Assembly (NCBI RefSeq): GCF_019969685.1
Contig: NZ_JAHXYZ010000003.1
Location: forward strand, 62,001 to 126,000
Length of the DNA: 64,000 bases
Direction of reading: 5' to 3'
From: Microbacterium sp. EST19A
GTDB taxonomy: Bacteria; Actinomycetota; Actinomycetes; Actinomycetales; Microbacteriaceae
The notes beneath the pieces are model-generated. The model worked only from the letters and a program-made list of their open reading frames with translations. It was not told where the DNA came from and ran no database searches. The position numbers and the translations under genes are program-made. Below are positions 8,592 through 17,250 of the stretch, one piece after another; the stretch's first letter is position 1, and every line of letters begins with the position of its first letter.

Positions 8592-9664
8592 CTTCGTACC
8601 TCCTCGCCGGCGGTGGCACCGCCGGCCATGTGAACCCCCTGCTCGCCGTCGCGGATGCGCTGCGCGAGCGCGACCCCGACGCCTCCGTCCTCGTCCTCGG
8701 AACCGCGGAGGGACTGGAGTCCCGACTCGTCCCGGAGCGCGGCTACGAGCTGCTCATCGTCGACAAGGTCCCTTTCCCGCGGCGACCGAATCGCCAGGCC
8801 GCGGCGTTCCCTGCGCGCTTCCGGCGTGCGATCGCCCAGGTGCGGGCGCACATCCGCACCCATGGCGTCGACATCGTCGTCGGATTCGGCGGTTACGCCT
8901 CGGCGCCCGCCTACGTCGCCGCCCGCCGCGAGCGTGTGCCCTTCGTCGTGCACGAGGCCAACGCCAAGCCGGGGCTCGCCAATGTGCTCGGGGCGCGTGC
9001 CGCCGCCGGCGTCGGGGTTGCTTTCGCCGGCACGCCGTTGCGCGGGAGCGAGGTCGTCGGGATGCCGCTGCGGCGCGAGGTCATCGCGCTCGACCGCCAG
9101 GCGACGCGCGACGAGGCGGCTGCGCATTTCGGGCTCGACGCGGAGCGTCCCGTCCTGCTGGTCTTCGGCGGGTCGCTCGGCGCTCAGCGGCTGAATGAGG
9201 CGATGGCCGACTCCTGGGGCGACATCCTCGCCGCCGGATGGCAGCTGCTCCACGTGACGGGCGAGCGCAGCGACATGGTCGACCCCGAGGTTCCGGGCTA
9301 CGCGCTGCGGCGCTATGTCGACCGCATGGACCTGGCCTTCGCCCTGGCGGATCTGATCGTGTCGCGCTCCGGCTCTGCGACCGTGAGCGAAGTCAGCGCC
9401 CTCGGCATCCCCGCCCTGTACGTGCCGTATTCCGTCGGCAACGGCGAGCAGCGGCTGAACGCCGCCTCCGCCGTCGACGCCGGAGCCGCGCAGCTGCTCG
9501 ACGATGCGACCTTCGACGGGGATGCCGTGCGGCGTCTCGTCGTACCCCTGCTGGGCGATCGTGCGCGGATCGAGCGGATGGCCGTCGCCGCCGAGAACGT
9601 CGGCACCCGCAGCGGCACCGACAACGTGATCGCCCTGGTGGACCGTGCTCTCGGCGCCGCGTGA
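8588..9664 (+). CDS. murG: Lipid II synthase MurG (UDP-GlcNAc transferase)
   Basis: Peripheral membrane GT28-family glycosyltransferase that adds GlcNAc to lipid I on the cytoplasmic face, making lipid II. The 358-residue product has the N-terminal glycine-rich loop GGGTAGHVNPLLAVADAL (residues 8-25), HEANAKPGLAN (about 122-132), and the GlcNAc-binding segment FGGSLGAQRLNEA (about 196-208). The GTG start sits in the ftsW stop codon. A 40-base gap with a possible promoter separates it from murC. Confidence 0.97.
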   Translation: MTSYLLAGGGTAGHVNPLLAVADALRERDPDASVLVLGTAEGLESRLVPERGYELLIVDKVPFPRRPNRQAAAFPARFRRAIAQVRAHIRTHGVDIVVGFGGYASAPAYVAARRERVPFVVHEANAKPGLANVLGARAAAGVGVAFAGTPLRGSEVVGMPLRREVIALDRQATRDEAAAHFGLDAERPVLLVFGGSLGAQRLNEAMADSWGDILAAGWQLLHVTGERSDMVDPEVPGYALRRYVDRMDLAFALADLIVSRSGSATVSEVSALGIPALYVPYSVGNGEQRLNAASAVDAGAAQLLDDATFDGDAVRRLVVPLLGDRARIERMAVAAENVGTRSGTDNVIALVDRALGAA

Positions 9665-9689
9665 CGCGGTCGAGACGCCCCAGGAAAAG

Positions 9690-9695
9690 TAGACT
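9690..9695 (+). promoter_or_regulatory. Putative -10 element before murC (near-leaderless)
   Basis: TAGACT fits the actinobacterial TAnnnT consensus and lies 9 bases before the murC ATG, so transcription would start about 2 bases before the gene. It lies in the only notable gap (40 bases) between murG and murC, suggesting an internal dcw promoter. No convincing -35 is visible. Inference from position only. Confidence 0.4.
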
Positions 9696-9704
9696 GAGAC
9701 CGAC

Positions 9705-11105
9705 ATGATCAGACCCGACCTCTCCCTCCCGATCCCCGAGACGATCACCTCCGCGCACTTCATCGGCATCGGCGGTTCCGGCATGAGCGGCCTCGCGAGG
9801 ATGTTCCTCGACGCCGGCATCCGCGTCTCCGGCACAGATCGCGCCGACAGCGACAACCTCCGCGCCCTCGCGGCTGCAGGGGCGACGGTGCACGTCGGCC
9901 ACGACGCGGCGTACCTCGGCGATGCCGACACCGTCGTGCACACCGGAGCGATCTGGCCCGAGAACCCCGAGTTCGTCACGGCGAAGGAGCGCGGGCTGCA
10001 CGTCATCCACCGCTCGCAGGCGCTGCACTGGCTCATCGGTTCCCGTCGGCTCGTCTCGGTCGCCGGCGCGCACGGCAAGACCACGTCCACCGGCATGATC
10101 GTCACCGCGCTCCGTGAGCTCGGTGCCGACCCCCACTTCGTGAACGGCGGCGTGATCGAGCAGCTCGGCACGTCGAGCGCCACCGGCAGCGGCGACCTGT
10201 TCGTCATCGAGGCCGACGAGTCGGACGGCACCTTCCTGCTGTACGACACCGCGGTCGCGCTGATCACGAACGTCGACCCGGATCATCTCGACCACTACGG
10301 CTCGGACGAGGCCTTCCACGATGCGTTCGTGCGCTTCGCGGATGCCGCGTCCGAGGCGGTCGTGATCTCGAGCGACGACCCCGGAGCGCTGCGCGTCAGC
10401 GCCGGGCTCTCGCACGACAACGTCATCACCTTCGGCCAGGCCGAGGATGCGGATCTCCGCGTCACGGACATCGTGGCGGCGGGTCCCGTCGCCGCGACCC
10501 TGACCCACGCGGGGGAGAGCGTGCGCATGCAGCTCGCCGTCCCCGGCGTGCACAACGCGATCAACGCCGCCGGAGCCGTCGCGGTGCTGCGGTCTCTCGG
10601 CCACCCGTTGACCGATGCCGTGCGTGCCGTCGAGGGCTTCGCGGGCACGGTGCGCCGCCTCGAGCAGCACGGCGTGGAACGCGGGGTCACCGTGTACGAC
10701 GACTACTCGCACCACCCGACCGAGGTCCGCGCCGCGCTCGAGGCCATGAGGAGCATCTCGGGACCGGGCCGGATCATCGCGATCCAGCAGCCGCACACGT
10801 ACTCGCGCACGCAGCACATGTTCCAGGAGTTCGCCGACGTGCTCGAGGAGTTCGCCGACCACACGGTGATGCTCGACGTCTACGGCGCCCGCGAGGATCC
10901 GGTACCCGGCGTGACCGGAGAACTGGTCAGCGACGCGTTCCGCGACCAGGGACACGTCCACTACGTCGCGGACTGGCAGCAGGCCGCCGACTACACCGCC
11001 ACCGTCGCGCGTGACGGGGACTTCGTCATCACCCTCGGGTGCGGCAACGTCTACCAGATCATCCCGCAGGTGCTGGAGTCGCTGCGCCGGACCGACGAGG
11101 CTTAG
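9705..11105 (+). CDS. murC: UDP-N-acetylmuramate--L-alanine ligase MurC
   Basis: First Mur ligase, adding L-alanine to UDP-MurNAc in the cytoplasm. The 466-residue product has the N-terminal dinucleotide-like fold HFIGIGGSGMSGLARM (about 17-32), the ATP loop VAGAHGKTTSTGM (about 120-132), the EADESDGTF metal/ATP segment and DDYSHHPTEV in the C-terminal domain. Two bases separate its stop from the ftsQ start. A possible promoter precedes it, so murC-ftsQ may be transcribed separately from the upstream genes. Confidence 0.97.
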   Translation: MIRPDLSLPIPETITSAHFIGIGGSGMSGLARMFLDAGIRVSGTDRADSDNLRALAAAGATVHVGHDAAYLGDADTVVHTGAIWPENPEFVTAKERGLHVIHRSQALHWLIGSRRLVSVAGAHGKTTSTGMIVTALRELGADPHFVNGGVIEQLGTSSATGSGDLFVIEADESDGTFLLYDTAVALITNVDPDHLDHYGSDEAFHDAFVRFADAASEAVVISSDDPGALRVSAGLSHDNVITFGQAEDADLRVTDIVAAGPVAATLTHAGESVRMQLAVPGVHNAINAAGAVAVLRSLGHPLTDAVRAVEGFAGTVRRLEQHGVERGVTVYDDYSHHPTEVRAALEAMRSISGPGRIIAIQQPHTYSRTQHMFQEFADVLEEFADHTVMLDVYGAREDPVPGVTGELVSDAFRDQGHVHYVADWQQAADYTATVARDGDFVITLGCGNVYQIIPQVLESLRRTDEA

Positions 11106-11107
11106 CC

Positions 11108-12046
11108 ATGCGTCGGCCCGCACCGCTTCCGACCGCCCCGGAGAGCAAGGGGCAGAAGGATGCCGCGCCGGAGGCGACGGCGCGTCCGCGTCGCGGCCAG
11201 GGTGCAGAGGCGGACGGCGCGGCTGTCGCGGACGGGACGATCGGGTCCGATCCGCCCCCGACCCCGCCCATCGGTGACCAGGAGCCGCAGCCGACATCGA
11301 CCAGGGACGTGTGGCGTGCGGCGCGCGCTCGGCGCAAGGCGCTGCGGGCGGAGATCCGTCGGTTCACCCAGCGGTCCCGGAGGCGGCGGATCATCTGGCT
11401 CAGCAGCATCGGCGCCGTGATCCTGCTCATCGGCGGGAGCGTCGCCGCCGCGTACAGTCCGCTGTTCGCGGTCGAGAAGATCACGGTGGCCGGAGCCACG
11501 ACGCTCGACCCCGCCGTGCTCGAGGCCGCCCTCGCCGACCAGCTCGGCACCCCGCTGGCCCTGGTCGACACGAGCGAGGTGAAGGCGGCGCTGCTGGCCT
11601 TCCCGCTCATCGAGACCTACGCGCTCGAGGCGCGACCGCCGCACGACCTGACGGTGCGCATCCTGGAGCGCACGCCGATCGGCGTCATCCGCTCGGATGC
11701 CGGATACACGCTGGTGGATGCCGCGGGCGTCGCGCTGGCCACGACCTCGGACCAGCCCGAGGGGCAGCCGCTCGTCGACGTCGACGGCGGCGTCGATTCG
11801 CCGGCCTTCGAGAGCGCAGGACTCGTGGTCCGGGCGCTCCCCGCCGACGTCCGAGCGGCGCTCACGGGGGTCACCGCCACCACGGCCGATGATGTGACGC
11901 TCACCCTGAGCACCGGTCTCACCGTCGTCTGGGGGAGCGCGGAGGAGTCGGCTCTGAAGGCCGTCGTGCTGTCAACGACGATGATGCAGAATCCGAACGC
12001 CGCATCGATCGACGTCACATCCCCCAAAGTCGCCGTCGTCGGCTGA
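11108..12046 (+). CDS. ftsQ: Cell division protein FtsQ
   Basis: Bitopic divisome protein with an extracytoplasmic POTRA domain. Starting at the ATG two bases after murC gives 312 residues. There is a long Pro/Ala/charged cytoplasmic tail (1-93, with a basic run RRRR at 91-94), one membrane helix (about 95-117), and a POTRA domain starting LFAVEKITVAGATTLD (about 119-134) followed by an FtsQ-type beta domain (ERTPIGVIRSDAGYTLVDAAG). It ends before a 182-base gap carrying the ftsZ regulatory region. Confidence 0.93.
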   Translation: MRRPAPLPTAPESKGQKDAAPEATARPRRGQGAEADGAAVADGTIGSDPPPTPPIGDQEPQPTSTRDVWRAARARRKALRAEIRRFTQRSRRRRIIWLSSIGAVILLIGGSVAAAYSPLFAVEKITVAGATTLDPAVLEAALADQLGTPLALVDTSEVKAALLAFPLIETYALEARPPHDLTVRILERTPIGVIRSDAGYTLVDAAGVALATTSDQPEGQPLVDVDGGVDSPAFESAGLVVRALPADVRAALTGVTATTADDVTLTLSTGLTVVWGSAEESALKAVVLSTTMMQNPNAASIDVTSPKVAVVG

Positions 12047-12066
12047 CCGCTTTCGGCGGGAATGGC

Positions 12067-12084
12067 GCGACACGCCCGTGTCGC
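12067..12084 (+). terminator. Hairpin after ftsQ (possible attenuator or terminator)
   Basis: A perfect 7-bp stem, GCGACAC / GTGTCGC, with a GCCC loop lies 20 bases after the ftsQ stop. No U-run follows, so intrinsic termination is uncertain. It could stabilise the end of the ftsQ mRNA or attenuate readthrough into ftsZ. Confidence 0.4.
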
Positions 12085-12145
12085 TGCGGGCGCGCGGGCA
12101 TGCGGCGCTTACCTTCGATTCAGGGAACGCAATACCGGGAAATAC

Positions 12146-12172
12146 TTTACACCTCTAGTTGAGGTTTAAGGT
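12146..12172 (+). promoter_or_regulatory. Candidate ftsZ promoter/operator with inverted repeat
   Basis: An AT-richer patch in the ftsQ-ftsZ gap contains TTTACA (12146-12151), an inverted repeat ACCTC-N5-GAGGT (12151-12165) and TAAGGT (12167-12172). The layout, a dyad between -35-like and -10-like hexamers, resembles promoters controlled by MerR-type factors, but the spacer of 15 bases is short. It could equally be a constitutive ftsZ promoter with a fortuitous dyad. The site is 57 bases or more before the ftsZ ATG. Confidence 0.35.
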
Positions 12173-12228
12173 TCACCCTCACACCTTCTCGACTACGAAC
12201 GCAAGGCTCGACTAATCGGAGGCCGGCC

Positions 12229-13374
12229 ATGAGCCAGAACCAGAACTACCTCGCCGTGATCAAGGTCGTCGGCGTCGGCGGTGGCGGCGTCAACGCCGTG
12301 AACCGCATGATCGACCTCGGCCTCCGCGGAGTCGAGTTCATCGCCGTGAACACCGACGCGCAGGCGCTGCTGATGAGCGACGCCGACGTCAAGCTCGACG
12401 TGGGTCGCGAACTGACCCGCGGACTCGGTGCCGGCGCCGACCCCGAGGTGGGCCGACGTGCTGCCGAGGACCACGCCGAAGAGATCGAGCAGGCGCTGAC
12501 CGGAGCCGACATGGTCTTCGTCACCGCCGGCGAGGGTGGTGGAACCGGAACCGGTGGCGCTCCTGTCGTCGCGCGGATCGCCAAGTCGATCGGCGCGCTC
12601 ACGATCGGTGTCGTCACCAAGCCGTTCTCGTTCGAGGGTCGCCGCCGCCAGAGCCAGGCCGAGGCCGGCGTCGCGAAGCTCAAGGAAGAAGTCGACACCC
12701 TCATCGTGGTGCCGAACGACCGACTCCTCGAGATCAGCGACCGCGGCATCTCGATGATCGAAGCCTTCGCGACCGCCGACCAGGTGCTGCTCGCCGGTGT
12801 GCAGGGCATCACGGATCTCATCACGACCCCCGGTCTGATCAACCTCGACTTCGCCGACGTCAAGTCGGTGATGCAGGGTGCGGGATCCGCGCTCATGGGC
12901 ATCGGCTCCGCGCGCGGCGCCGACCGTGCGATCAAGGCCGCCGAGCTGGCTGTCGAGTCGCCGCTGCTCGAGGCGAGCATCGAAGGTGCGCACGGCGTGC
13001 TGCTCTCGATCCAGGGTGGCTCGAACCTCGGCATCTTCGAGATCCACGACGCCGCCGACCTCGTCAAGGAGGCCGCGCACCCCGAGGCGAACATCATCTT
13101 CGGTACGGTCATCGACGACACGCTCGGCGACGAGGTGCGCGTGACCGTGATCGCGGCCGGATTCGACGGCGGCGAGCCGTCGCTGCGGCTCGACCCGATG
13201 GTGGTGTCGCGGCCCGCCGCCACGACGCTGCCCGAGGTCGCCCTCTCGGACGACGCGGAGCCCGCGAAGAGCGAGAGCTCGGAGCCCGCGCCCGTGCAGC
13301 AGCGCGTGCCGGCCACGAGCATCGAGCCGGCCTTCGTCGACGACGACATCGACATCCCCGAATTCCTGAAGTGA
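12229..13374 (+). CDS. ftsZ: Cell division protein FtsZ (tubulin-like GTPase)
   Basis: GTP-dependent ring-forming protein that organises septation. The 381-residue product has the FtsZ GTPase fold: GVGGGGVNAVNRM (about 15-27), the tubulin signature GEGGGTGTGGAPVVA (about 102-116) and NLDFADVKSVM. A variable linker (about 320-368) precedes the conserved C-terminal peptide DDDIDIPEFLK, the usual SepF contact. A strong ribosome site, CGGAGG, lies 6 bases before the ATG. The stop overlaps the yggS start (GTGA). Confidence 0.98.
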   Translation: MSQNQNYLAVIKVVGVGGGGVNAVNRMIDLGLRGVEFIAVNTDAQALLMSDADVKLDVGRELTRGLGAGADPEVGRRAAEDHAEEIEQALTGADMVFVTAGEGGGTGTGGAPVVARIAKSIGALTIGVVTKPFSFEGRRRQSQAEAGVAKLKEEVDTLIVVPNDRLLEISDRGISMIEAFATADQVLLAGVQGITDLITTPGLINLDFADVKSVMQGAGSALMGIGSARGADRAIKAAELAVESPLLEASIEGAHGVLLSIQGGSNLGIFEIHDAADLVKEAAHPEANIIFGTVIDDTLGDEVRVTVIAAGFDGGEPSLRLDPMVVSRPAATTLPEVALSDDAEPAKSESSEPAPVQQRVPATSIEPAFVDDDIDIPEFLK

Positions 13375-14072
13375 CCTCGGAGGCCGACGAGCAGTCGAGC
13401 CTGGCCGCGCGGCTGTCGGCGATCGATGAACGCATCGCCGACGCCGCGCGCGATGCCGGTCGCGACCCTGCGGAGATCAGCAGGATCGTGGTGACGAAGT
13501 TCCACCCTGCCTCGCTCGTGGAGGAGCTGCACGCTCTCGGCGTGGCCGATGTGGGCGAGAATCGGCAGCAGGAGCTCTCGGCCAAGCAGGCGGAGCTCTC
13601 GGCGCTCGACCTCCGCTGGCATTTCATCGGTCAGGGACAGACGAACAAGGCATCCGCCATCCGTCGGAGCGCCGACGTCGTGCACTCGGTCGATCGCGAC
13701 CGGTTCGCCGACGCGCTGCATCGCGCGGCGGTGGATGACGACGTGCTCGACGTCCTCGTGCAGGTCAACCTCACCGACGACGCGGGGCGAGGCGGTGTCG
13801 TGCCGGAGCAGGCGCGTGCGCTGGCCGAGCATGTGCTCGCGCTGCCGTCGCTGCGCCTTCGAGGCGTCATGGCTGTGGCACCGCTCGACGAGGAGCCCGC
13901 GTCGGCCTTCACGCGCCTCCGCACCGTCTCCGACGAGATCCGCGCGGTCGAGCCGTCGGCCACCTGGATCTCCGCCGGTATGACCGGCGACTTCGTCGAG
14001 GCCATCGCCGCAGGCGCGACACACCTGCGGATCGGCTCCGCAATCACCGGACCCCGGCCCGACCGGGGTTAA
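13371..14072 (+). CDS. YggS/PLPBP family pyridoxal phosphate homeostasis protein
   Basis: PLP-binding single TIM-barrel protein (COG0325) implicated in vitamin B6 homeostasis; no catalytic role is established. The 233-residue product carries the PLP lysine in RIVVTKFHP (Lys43), VGENRQQEL, and the C-terminal phosphate-binding region GATHLRIGSAITGPR. The GTG start lies in the ftsZ stop codon. Its position between ftsZ and sepF is conserved in Gram-positive bacteria. Confidence 0.92.
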   Translation: MTSEADEQSSLAARLSAIDERIADAARDAGRDPAEISRIVVTKFHPASLVEELHALGVADVGENRQQELSAKQAELSALDLRWHFIGQGQTNKASAIRRSADVVHSVDRDRFADALHRAAVDDDVLDVLVQVNLTDDAGRGGVVPEQARALAEHVLALPSLRLRGVMAVAPLDEEPASAFTRLRTVSDEIRAVEPSATWISAGMTGDFVEAIAAGATHLRIGSAITGPRPDRG

Positions 14073-14114
14073 CCTGTGAAAAGACCACCCCAAACGTTCG
14101 AACCGGAGGACACG

Positions 14115-14594
14115 ATGGGTAACCCGCTGAAGAAGACCATGGTGTATCTCGGCCTCGCTGACGAGGAAGAGGTCTACGAGGAGGAGACGCAGGCTCCGGC
14201 CCGCGCCAACCGAGAGCGCGACCGCGATCGCGATCGTGATGAGCCGGCTCCGGCTCCCGTCACCCCGCTGCGCCGACCGGTCGCCGTTCGCCAGCCGTCC
14301 GCCGGCACGGTCAACGAGATCCTCACCGTGCACCCGAAGCAGTACCGCGACGCGCAGCTGATCGCGGAGAGCTTCCGCGAGGGCGTTCCGGTCATCATCA
14401 ACCTCTCCCAGATGAGCGACGCCGACGCGCGTCGTCTGATCGATTTCGCCAGCGGCCTCTCCCTCGGTCTGTACGGCCGCATCGAGCGCGTCACGTCGAA
14501 GGTCTTCCTGCTGTCGCCGGAGAACATCGCGGTGTCGGGCCACGGGGGAATCGCGCACGCAGACGCCGAGTCTGCGGGCTTCGACCAGTCGTAG
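14115..14594 (+). CDS. sepF: Cell division protein SepF
   Basis: Membrane-associated FtsZ-anchoring protein, expected where FtsA is absent as in actinobacteria. The ATG at 14115 follows the ribosome site GGAGGA by 5 bases and gives 159 residues beginning MGNPLKKTMVYLGLADEEEV. A GTG 39 bases upstream is in frame but lacks a good ribosome site. An acidic then Arg/Asp-repeat linker (about 22-55) leads to the DUF552 domain (about 72-150; TVHPKQYRDAQLIAE, VIINLSQMSDADARRLIDF). No ftsA is seen in the cluster. Confidence 0.95.
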   Translation: MGNPLKKTMVYLGLADEEEVYEEETQAPARANRERDRDRDRDEPAPAPVTPLRRPVAVRQPSAGTVNEILTVHPKQYRDAQLIAESFREGVPVIINLSQMSDADARRLIDFASGLSLGLYGRIERVTSKVFLLSPENIAVSGHGGIAHADAESAGFDQS

Positions 14595-14597
14595 CCC

Positions 14598-14894
14598 GTG
14601 GAGCTGGTCTCCGTCGTCGCCAGCATCGTTCACCTGGTGCTGCTGCTCTACATCTTCGTGCTCTTCGCACGCCTGATCCTCGACTACATCCCGATGTTCA
14701 ATCGGGAGTGGCGTCCGAAGGGCTTCGGGCTCGTCCTCGCTGAGGCGGCGTACACGCTCACCGATCCGCCGATCCGGTTCTTCCGGCGGATCATCCCGCC
14801 GCTGCGGATCGGCTCGCTGTCGCTCGACTTCGGGTTCGCCCTCACACTGCTCATCGTGCTCATCCTGATGAACATCGTGGGGCTGTTCTTCTGA
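14598..14894 (+). CDS. YggT family membrane protein
   Basis: Small integral membrane protein of the YggT/YlmG family, conserved next to sepF and divIVA; its molecular role is not settled. The 98-residue product has two hydrophobic helices (about 5-30 and 75-98) flanking the conserved segment FNREWRPKGFGLVLAEAAYTL / TDPPIRFFRRIIPP. It starts with GTG, 3 bases after the sepF stop. Likely cotranscribed with sepF. Confidence 0.9.
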   Translation: MELVSVVASIVHLVLLLYIFVLFARLILDYIPMFNREWRPKGFGLVLAEAAYTLTDPPIRFFRRIIPPLRIGSLSLDFGFALTLLIVLILMNIVGLFF

Positions 14895-15045
14895 TCGCGA
14901 GTTCTCGCGCTCCGGGTGTCGTGACATCGCGACGCAAAGGCGCGGGGACTATGCTGGCACCGAGGTGCGCGCCCCGGGTTCGCGCCACATCACGACCACG
15001 CCATACTCCAAGTTGGCAACCGAACTCATCGAAAGAGGAGCCATC

Positions 15046-15660
15046 ATGGCACTTACCCCGGATGACGTCGTCACCAAGCAGTTCCAGCACGTCCGCTTCA
15101 AGGACGGCTTCGACCCTGACGAGGTGGACGACTTCCTCGACGAGATCGTCATCGAGTGGCGCAAGGCCCTCGAAGAGAACGCCGAGCTGAAGGCCAAGCT
15201 GGCCGCCTACGAGTCGGGCGCCGCCCCTGAGGCCGCCGAGCCCGTGGCCGCGGCTCCTGCAGCTCCCGTCGTCGCCGAGGCCCCTGCGGCCCCCGTCGCC
15301 GAGGCTGCTGCAGAGCCCGCTCCGTCCGGATCCGCGACCGCGACCGCCGGCATCATCGAGCTCGCCCAGCGTCTGCACGACGAGCACGTCGCCGAGGGTG
15401 AGGCGAAGCGCAACCAGCTCATCGCCGACGCCGAGGCCGAGGTCGGCCGCATCCGCAGCGAGGCCGAGGCCAAGCAGCGCGAAGAGGCGGCGCGCCTGGA
15501 GCGCGAGCGCAACACGCTCGAGGCTCGTATCACCGAGCTCCGCAACTTCGAGCGCGACTACCGCTCGCAGCTGCGCGGCTACATCGAGGGCCAGCTTCGC
15601 GACCTCGACGAGAAGTCGGCTTCCACGGACTCCACGCCGGTCTCCGCGATCGGTCTGTAA
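15046..15660 (+). CDS. divIVA: DivIVA/Wag31 polar growth scaffold protein
   Basis: Coiled-coil protein that binds curved membrane and recruits polar cell-wall machinery in actinobacteria. The ATG at 15046 follows AAAGAGGAG and gives 204 residues; the open frame upstream is non-coding leader. The N-terminal DivIVA lipid-binding domain is clear (ALTPDDVVTKQFQHVRF, then DPDEVDDFLDEI). An Ala/Pro/Glu-rich linker (about 60-105) and a long C-terminal coiled coil (about 112-190) follow. The 150-base gap upstream probably holds its own promoter. Confidence 0.95.
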   Translation: MALTPDDVVTKQFQHVRFKDGFDPDEVDDFLDEIVIEWRKALEENAELKAKLAAYESGAAPEAAEPVAAAPAAPVVAEAPAAPVAEAAAEPAPSGSATATAGIIELAQRLHDEHVAEGEAKRNQLIADAEAEVGRIRSEAEAKQREEAARLERERNTLEARITELRNFERDYRSQLRGYIEGQLRDLDEKSASTDSTPVSAIGL

Positions 15661-15669
15661 GGCGCCCTC

Positions 15670-16314
15670 TTGTCAGGACGCCGTCCCCTTCGTCGGTCGG
15701 CGGCCGGTGCGATCGTTGCGATTCTCGCAGCGCTCGTGCTGGCCGCCGATCAGTTTGTGAAGTACCTCACGATCGAGCACCTGCCTCTTCACGAGGTCGT
15801 GCCCGTGCTCGGCGAGTTCCTTCAGCTGTACTACATCCGCAACTCCGGCGCGGCCTTCTCGCTCGGCAGCGGAGTGACGTGGATCTTCACCATCGCCCTG
15901 AGCGTGGTCGCCCTCGTCATCATCTGGAAGGCGTTCAACCTCCGCTCGCGGTGGTGGGCCGTCGTGCTCGGCGCTCTGCTGGGCGGAGTCCTGGGCAACC
16001 TCACCGATCGTCTCTTCCGCGAGCCGGGCTTCGGCAACGGTCACGTCGTCGACATGATCTCGATGCCGTGGATGATGCCCGCGATCTTCAACGTGGCCGA
16101 CATCTTCATCGTGACGGGCATGATCTCGGTCGCTCTGCTCGTCGTGCTCGGGCTTCGTTTCGACGGCACCCGTGAGCGGGACCACGCGACAGTCGAGACC
16201 GAAGAGGAGGCGGAGGCTGCTGCCGTCGCCGCCGATGAGCCCGAGGCTGCCTCGGTCGCCGTCGCTGACGAGGCGGAGACGGACGACGCCGCTGCTCCGT
16301 CGGACGGTCGCTGA
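15670..16314 (+). CDS. lspA: Lipoprotein signal peptidase LspA
   Basis: Membrane aspartyl protease (signal peptidase II) that cleaves prolipoproteins before the lipidated Cys. The 214-residue product has four membrane segments, with catalytic Asp motifs LGNLTDRLFR and FNVADIFI. The only reasonable start is TTG, 9 bases after divIVA. Unusually, the last 50 or so residues form an acidic Ala/Glu-rich cytoplasmic tail (TEEEAEAAAVAADEPEAA), which makes it longer than the usual 160-180 residues. Two base pairs separate it from rluD. Confidence 0.93.
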   Translation: MSGRRPLRRSAAGAIVAILAALVLAADQFVKYLTIEHLPLHEVVPVLGEFLQLYYIRNSGAAFSLGSGVTWIFTIALSVVALVIIWKAFNLRSRWWAVVLGALLGGVLGNLTDRLFREPGFGNGHVVDMISMPWMMPAIFNVADIFIVTGMISVALLVVLGLRFDGTRERDHATVETEEEAEAAAVAADEPEAASVAVADEAETDDAAAPSDGR

Positions 16315-16316
16315 CC

Positions 16317-17237
16317 GTGGAGTCGCGGTCCCTCCCCGTCCCTGACGGCATGGACGGGGAGCGCGTCGACGCGGCCCTCGCGCGCATGCTCGGCTTCTCC
16401 CGCACTTTCGCCGCCGATGTGGCGACGGCCGGGGGAGTGCAGCTCGACGGCGTGACGCTCGACAAGTCCGACCGCCTGCGCGGCGGCGCGTGGCTCGAGG
16501 TCGAATGGCAGCCGAAGGAGGCGCCGCGCATCATTCCGATCGCGGTTCCCGAGCTCGGTATCGTCTACGACGATGACGACATCGTCGTGGTCGACAAGCC
16601 GTCTGGTGTCGCCGCTCATCCGTCAGTCGGGTGGGAGGGGCCGACCGTCATCGGCGCTCTCGCGGCCGCCGGGTTCCGGATCGCGACCAGCGGTGCGGCC
16701 GAGCGGCAGGGCGTCGTTCACCGCCTCGACGTCGGTACGAGCGGCCTGATGGTCGTCGCCAAGACCGAGACCGCGTACACGGCTCTGAAGCATGCCTTCA
16801 AGGAGCGCACGGTCGAGAAGATCTACCACGCGGTGGTGCAGGGTCATCCGGATCCGCTCGCGGGCACGATCGAGGCTCCGATAGGCCGTCACCCCAACCA
16901 CTCCTGGAAGTTCGCGGTCGTGCCGGACGGCAAGCCCTCCGTGACGCACTACGAGACGCTCGAGGCGTTCCCGGGTGCGTCACTGCTCGAGATCCATCTC
17001 GAGACCGGCCGCACGCACCAGATCCGCGTGCACATGGCCGCGCATCGGCATCCGTGCGTCGGCGATCCGCTCTACGGCGCCGATCCGACGCTGTCCGCCC
17101 GCCTCGGCCTGACCCGGCAGTGGCTGCATGCGCATCAGCTGGCGTTCACTCACCCGGCCACGGGCGAGTGGGTGCAGTTCGAGTCTCCGTATCCTGCGGA
17201 CTTCCAGCACGCGCTCGACGTGCTGCGCGGAGAATAG
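16317..17237 (+). CDS. rluD: RluD-type 23S rRNA pseudouridine synthase
   Basis: Cytoplasmic RluA/RluD-family enzyme that isomerises uridines in 23S rRNA. The 306-residue product has an N-terminal S4 RNA-binding domain (about 10-75) and the catalytic motif HRLDVGTSGLMVVAKTE (about 138-154) with the active Asp. The C-terminal GRTHQIRVHMAA is typical. Start GTG, 2 bases after lspA. Exact target sites cannot be read from sequence. This is the last gene of the long plus-strand cell-wall/division block. Confidence 0.93.
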   Translation: MESRSLPVPDGMDGERVDAALARMLGFSRTFAADVATAGGVQLDGVTLDKSDRLRGGAWLEVEWQPKEAPRIIPIAVPELGIVYDDDDIVVVDKPSGVAAHPSVGWEGPTVIGALAAAGFRIATSGAAERQGVVHRLDVGTSGLMVVAKTETAYTALKHAFKERTVEKIYHAVVQGHPDPLAGTIEAPIGRHPNHSWKFAVVPDGKPSVTHYETLEAFPGASLLEIHLETGRTHQIRVHMAAHRHPCVGDPLYGADPTLSARLGLTRQWLHAHQLAFTHPATGEWVQFESPYPADFQHALDVLRGE

Positions 17238-17250
17238 CCCGCACGGGCTT

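Noticed and set aside
14895..15045. Promoter candidates before divIVA (TATGCT near 14949; TTGGCA near 15013)
   Set aside because: No pair with acceptable spacing; a promoter is likely in this 150-base gap but I cannot place it.
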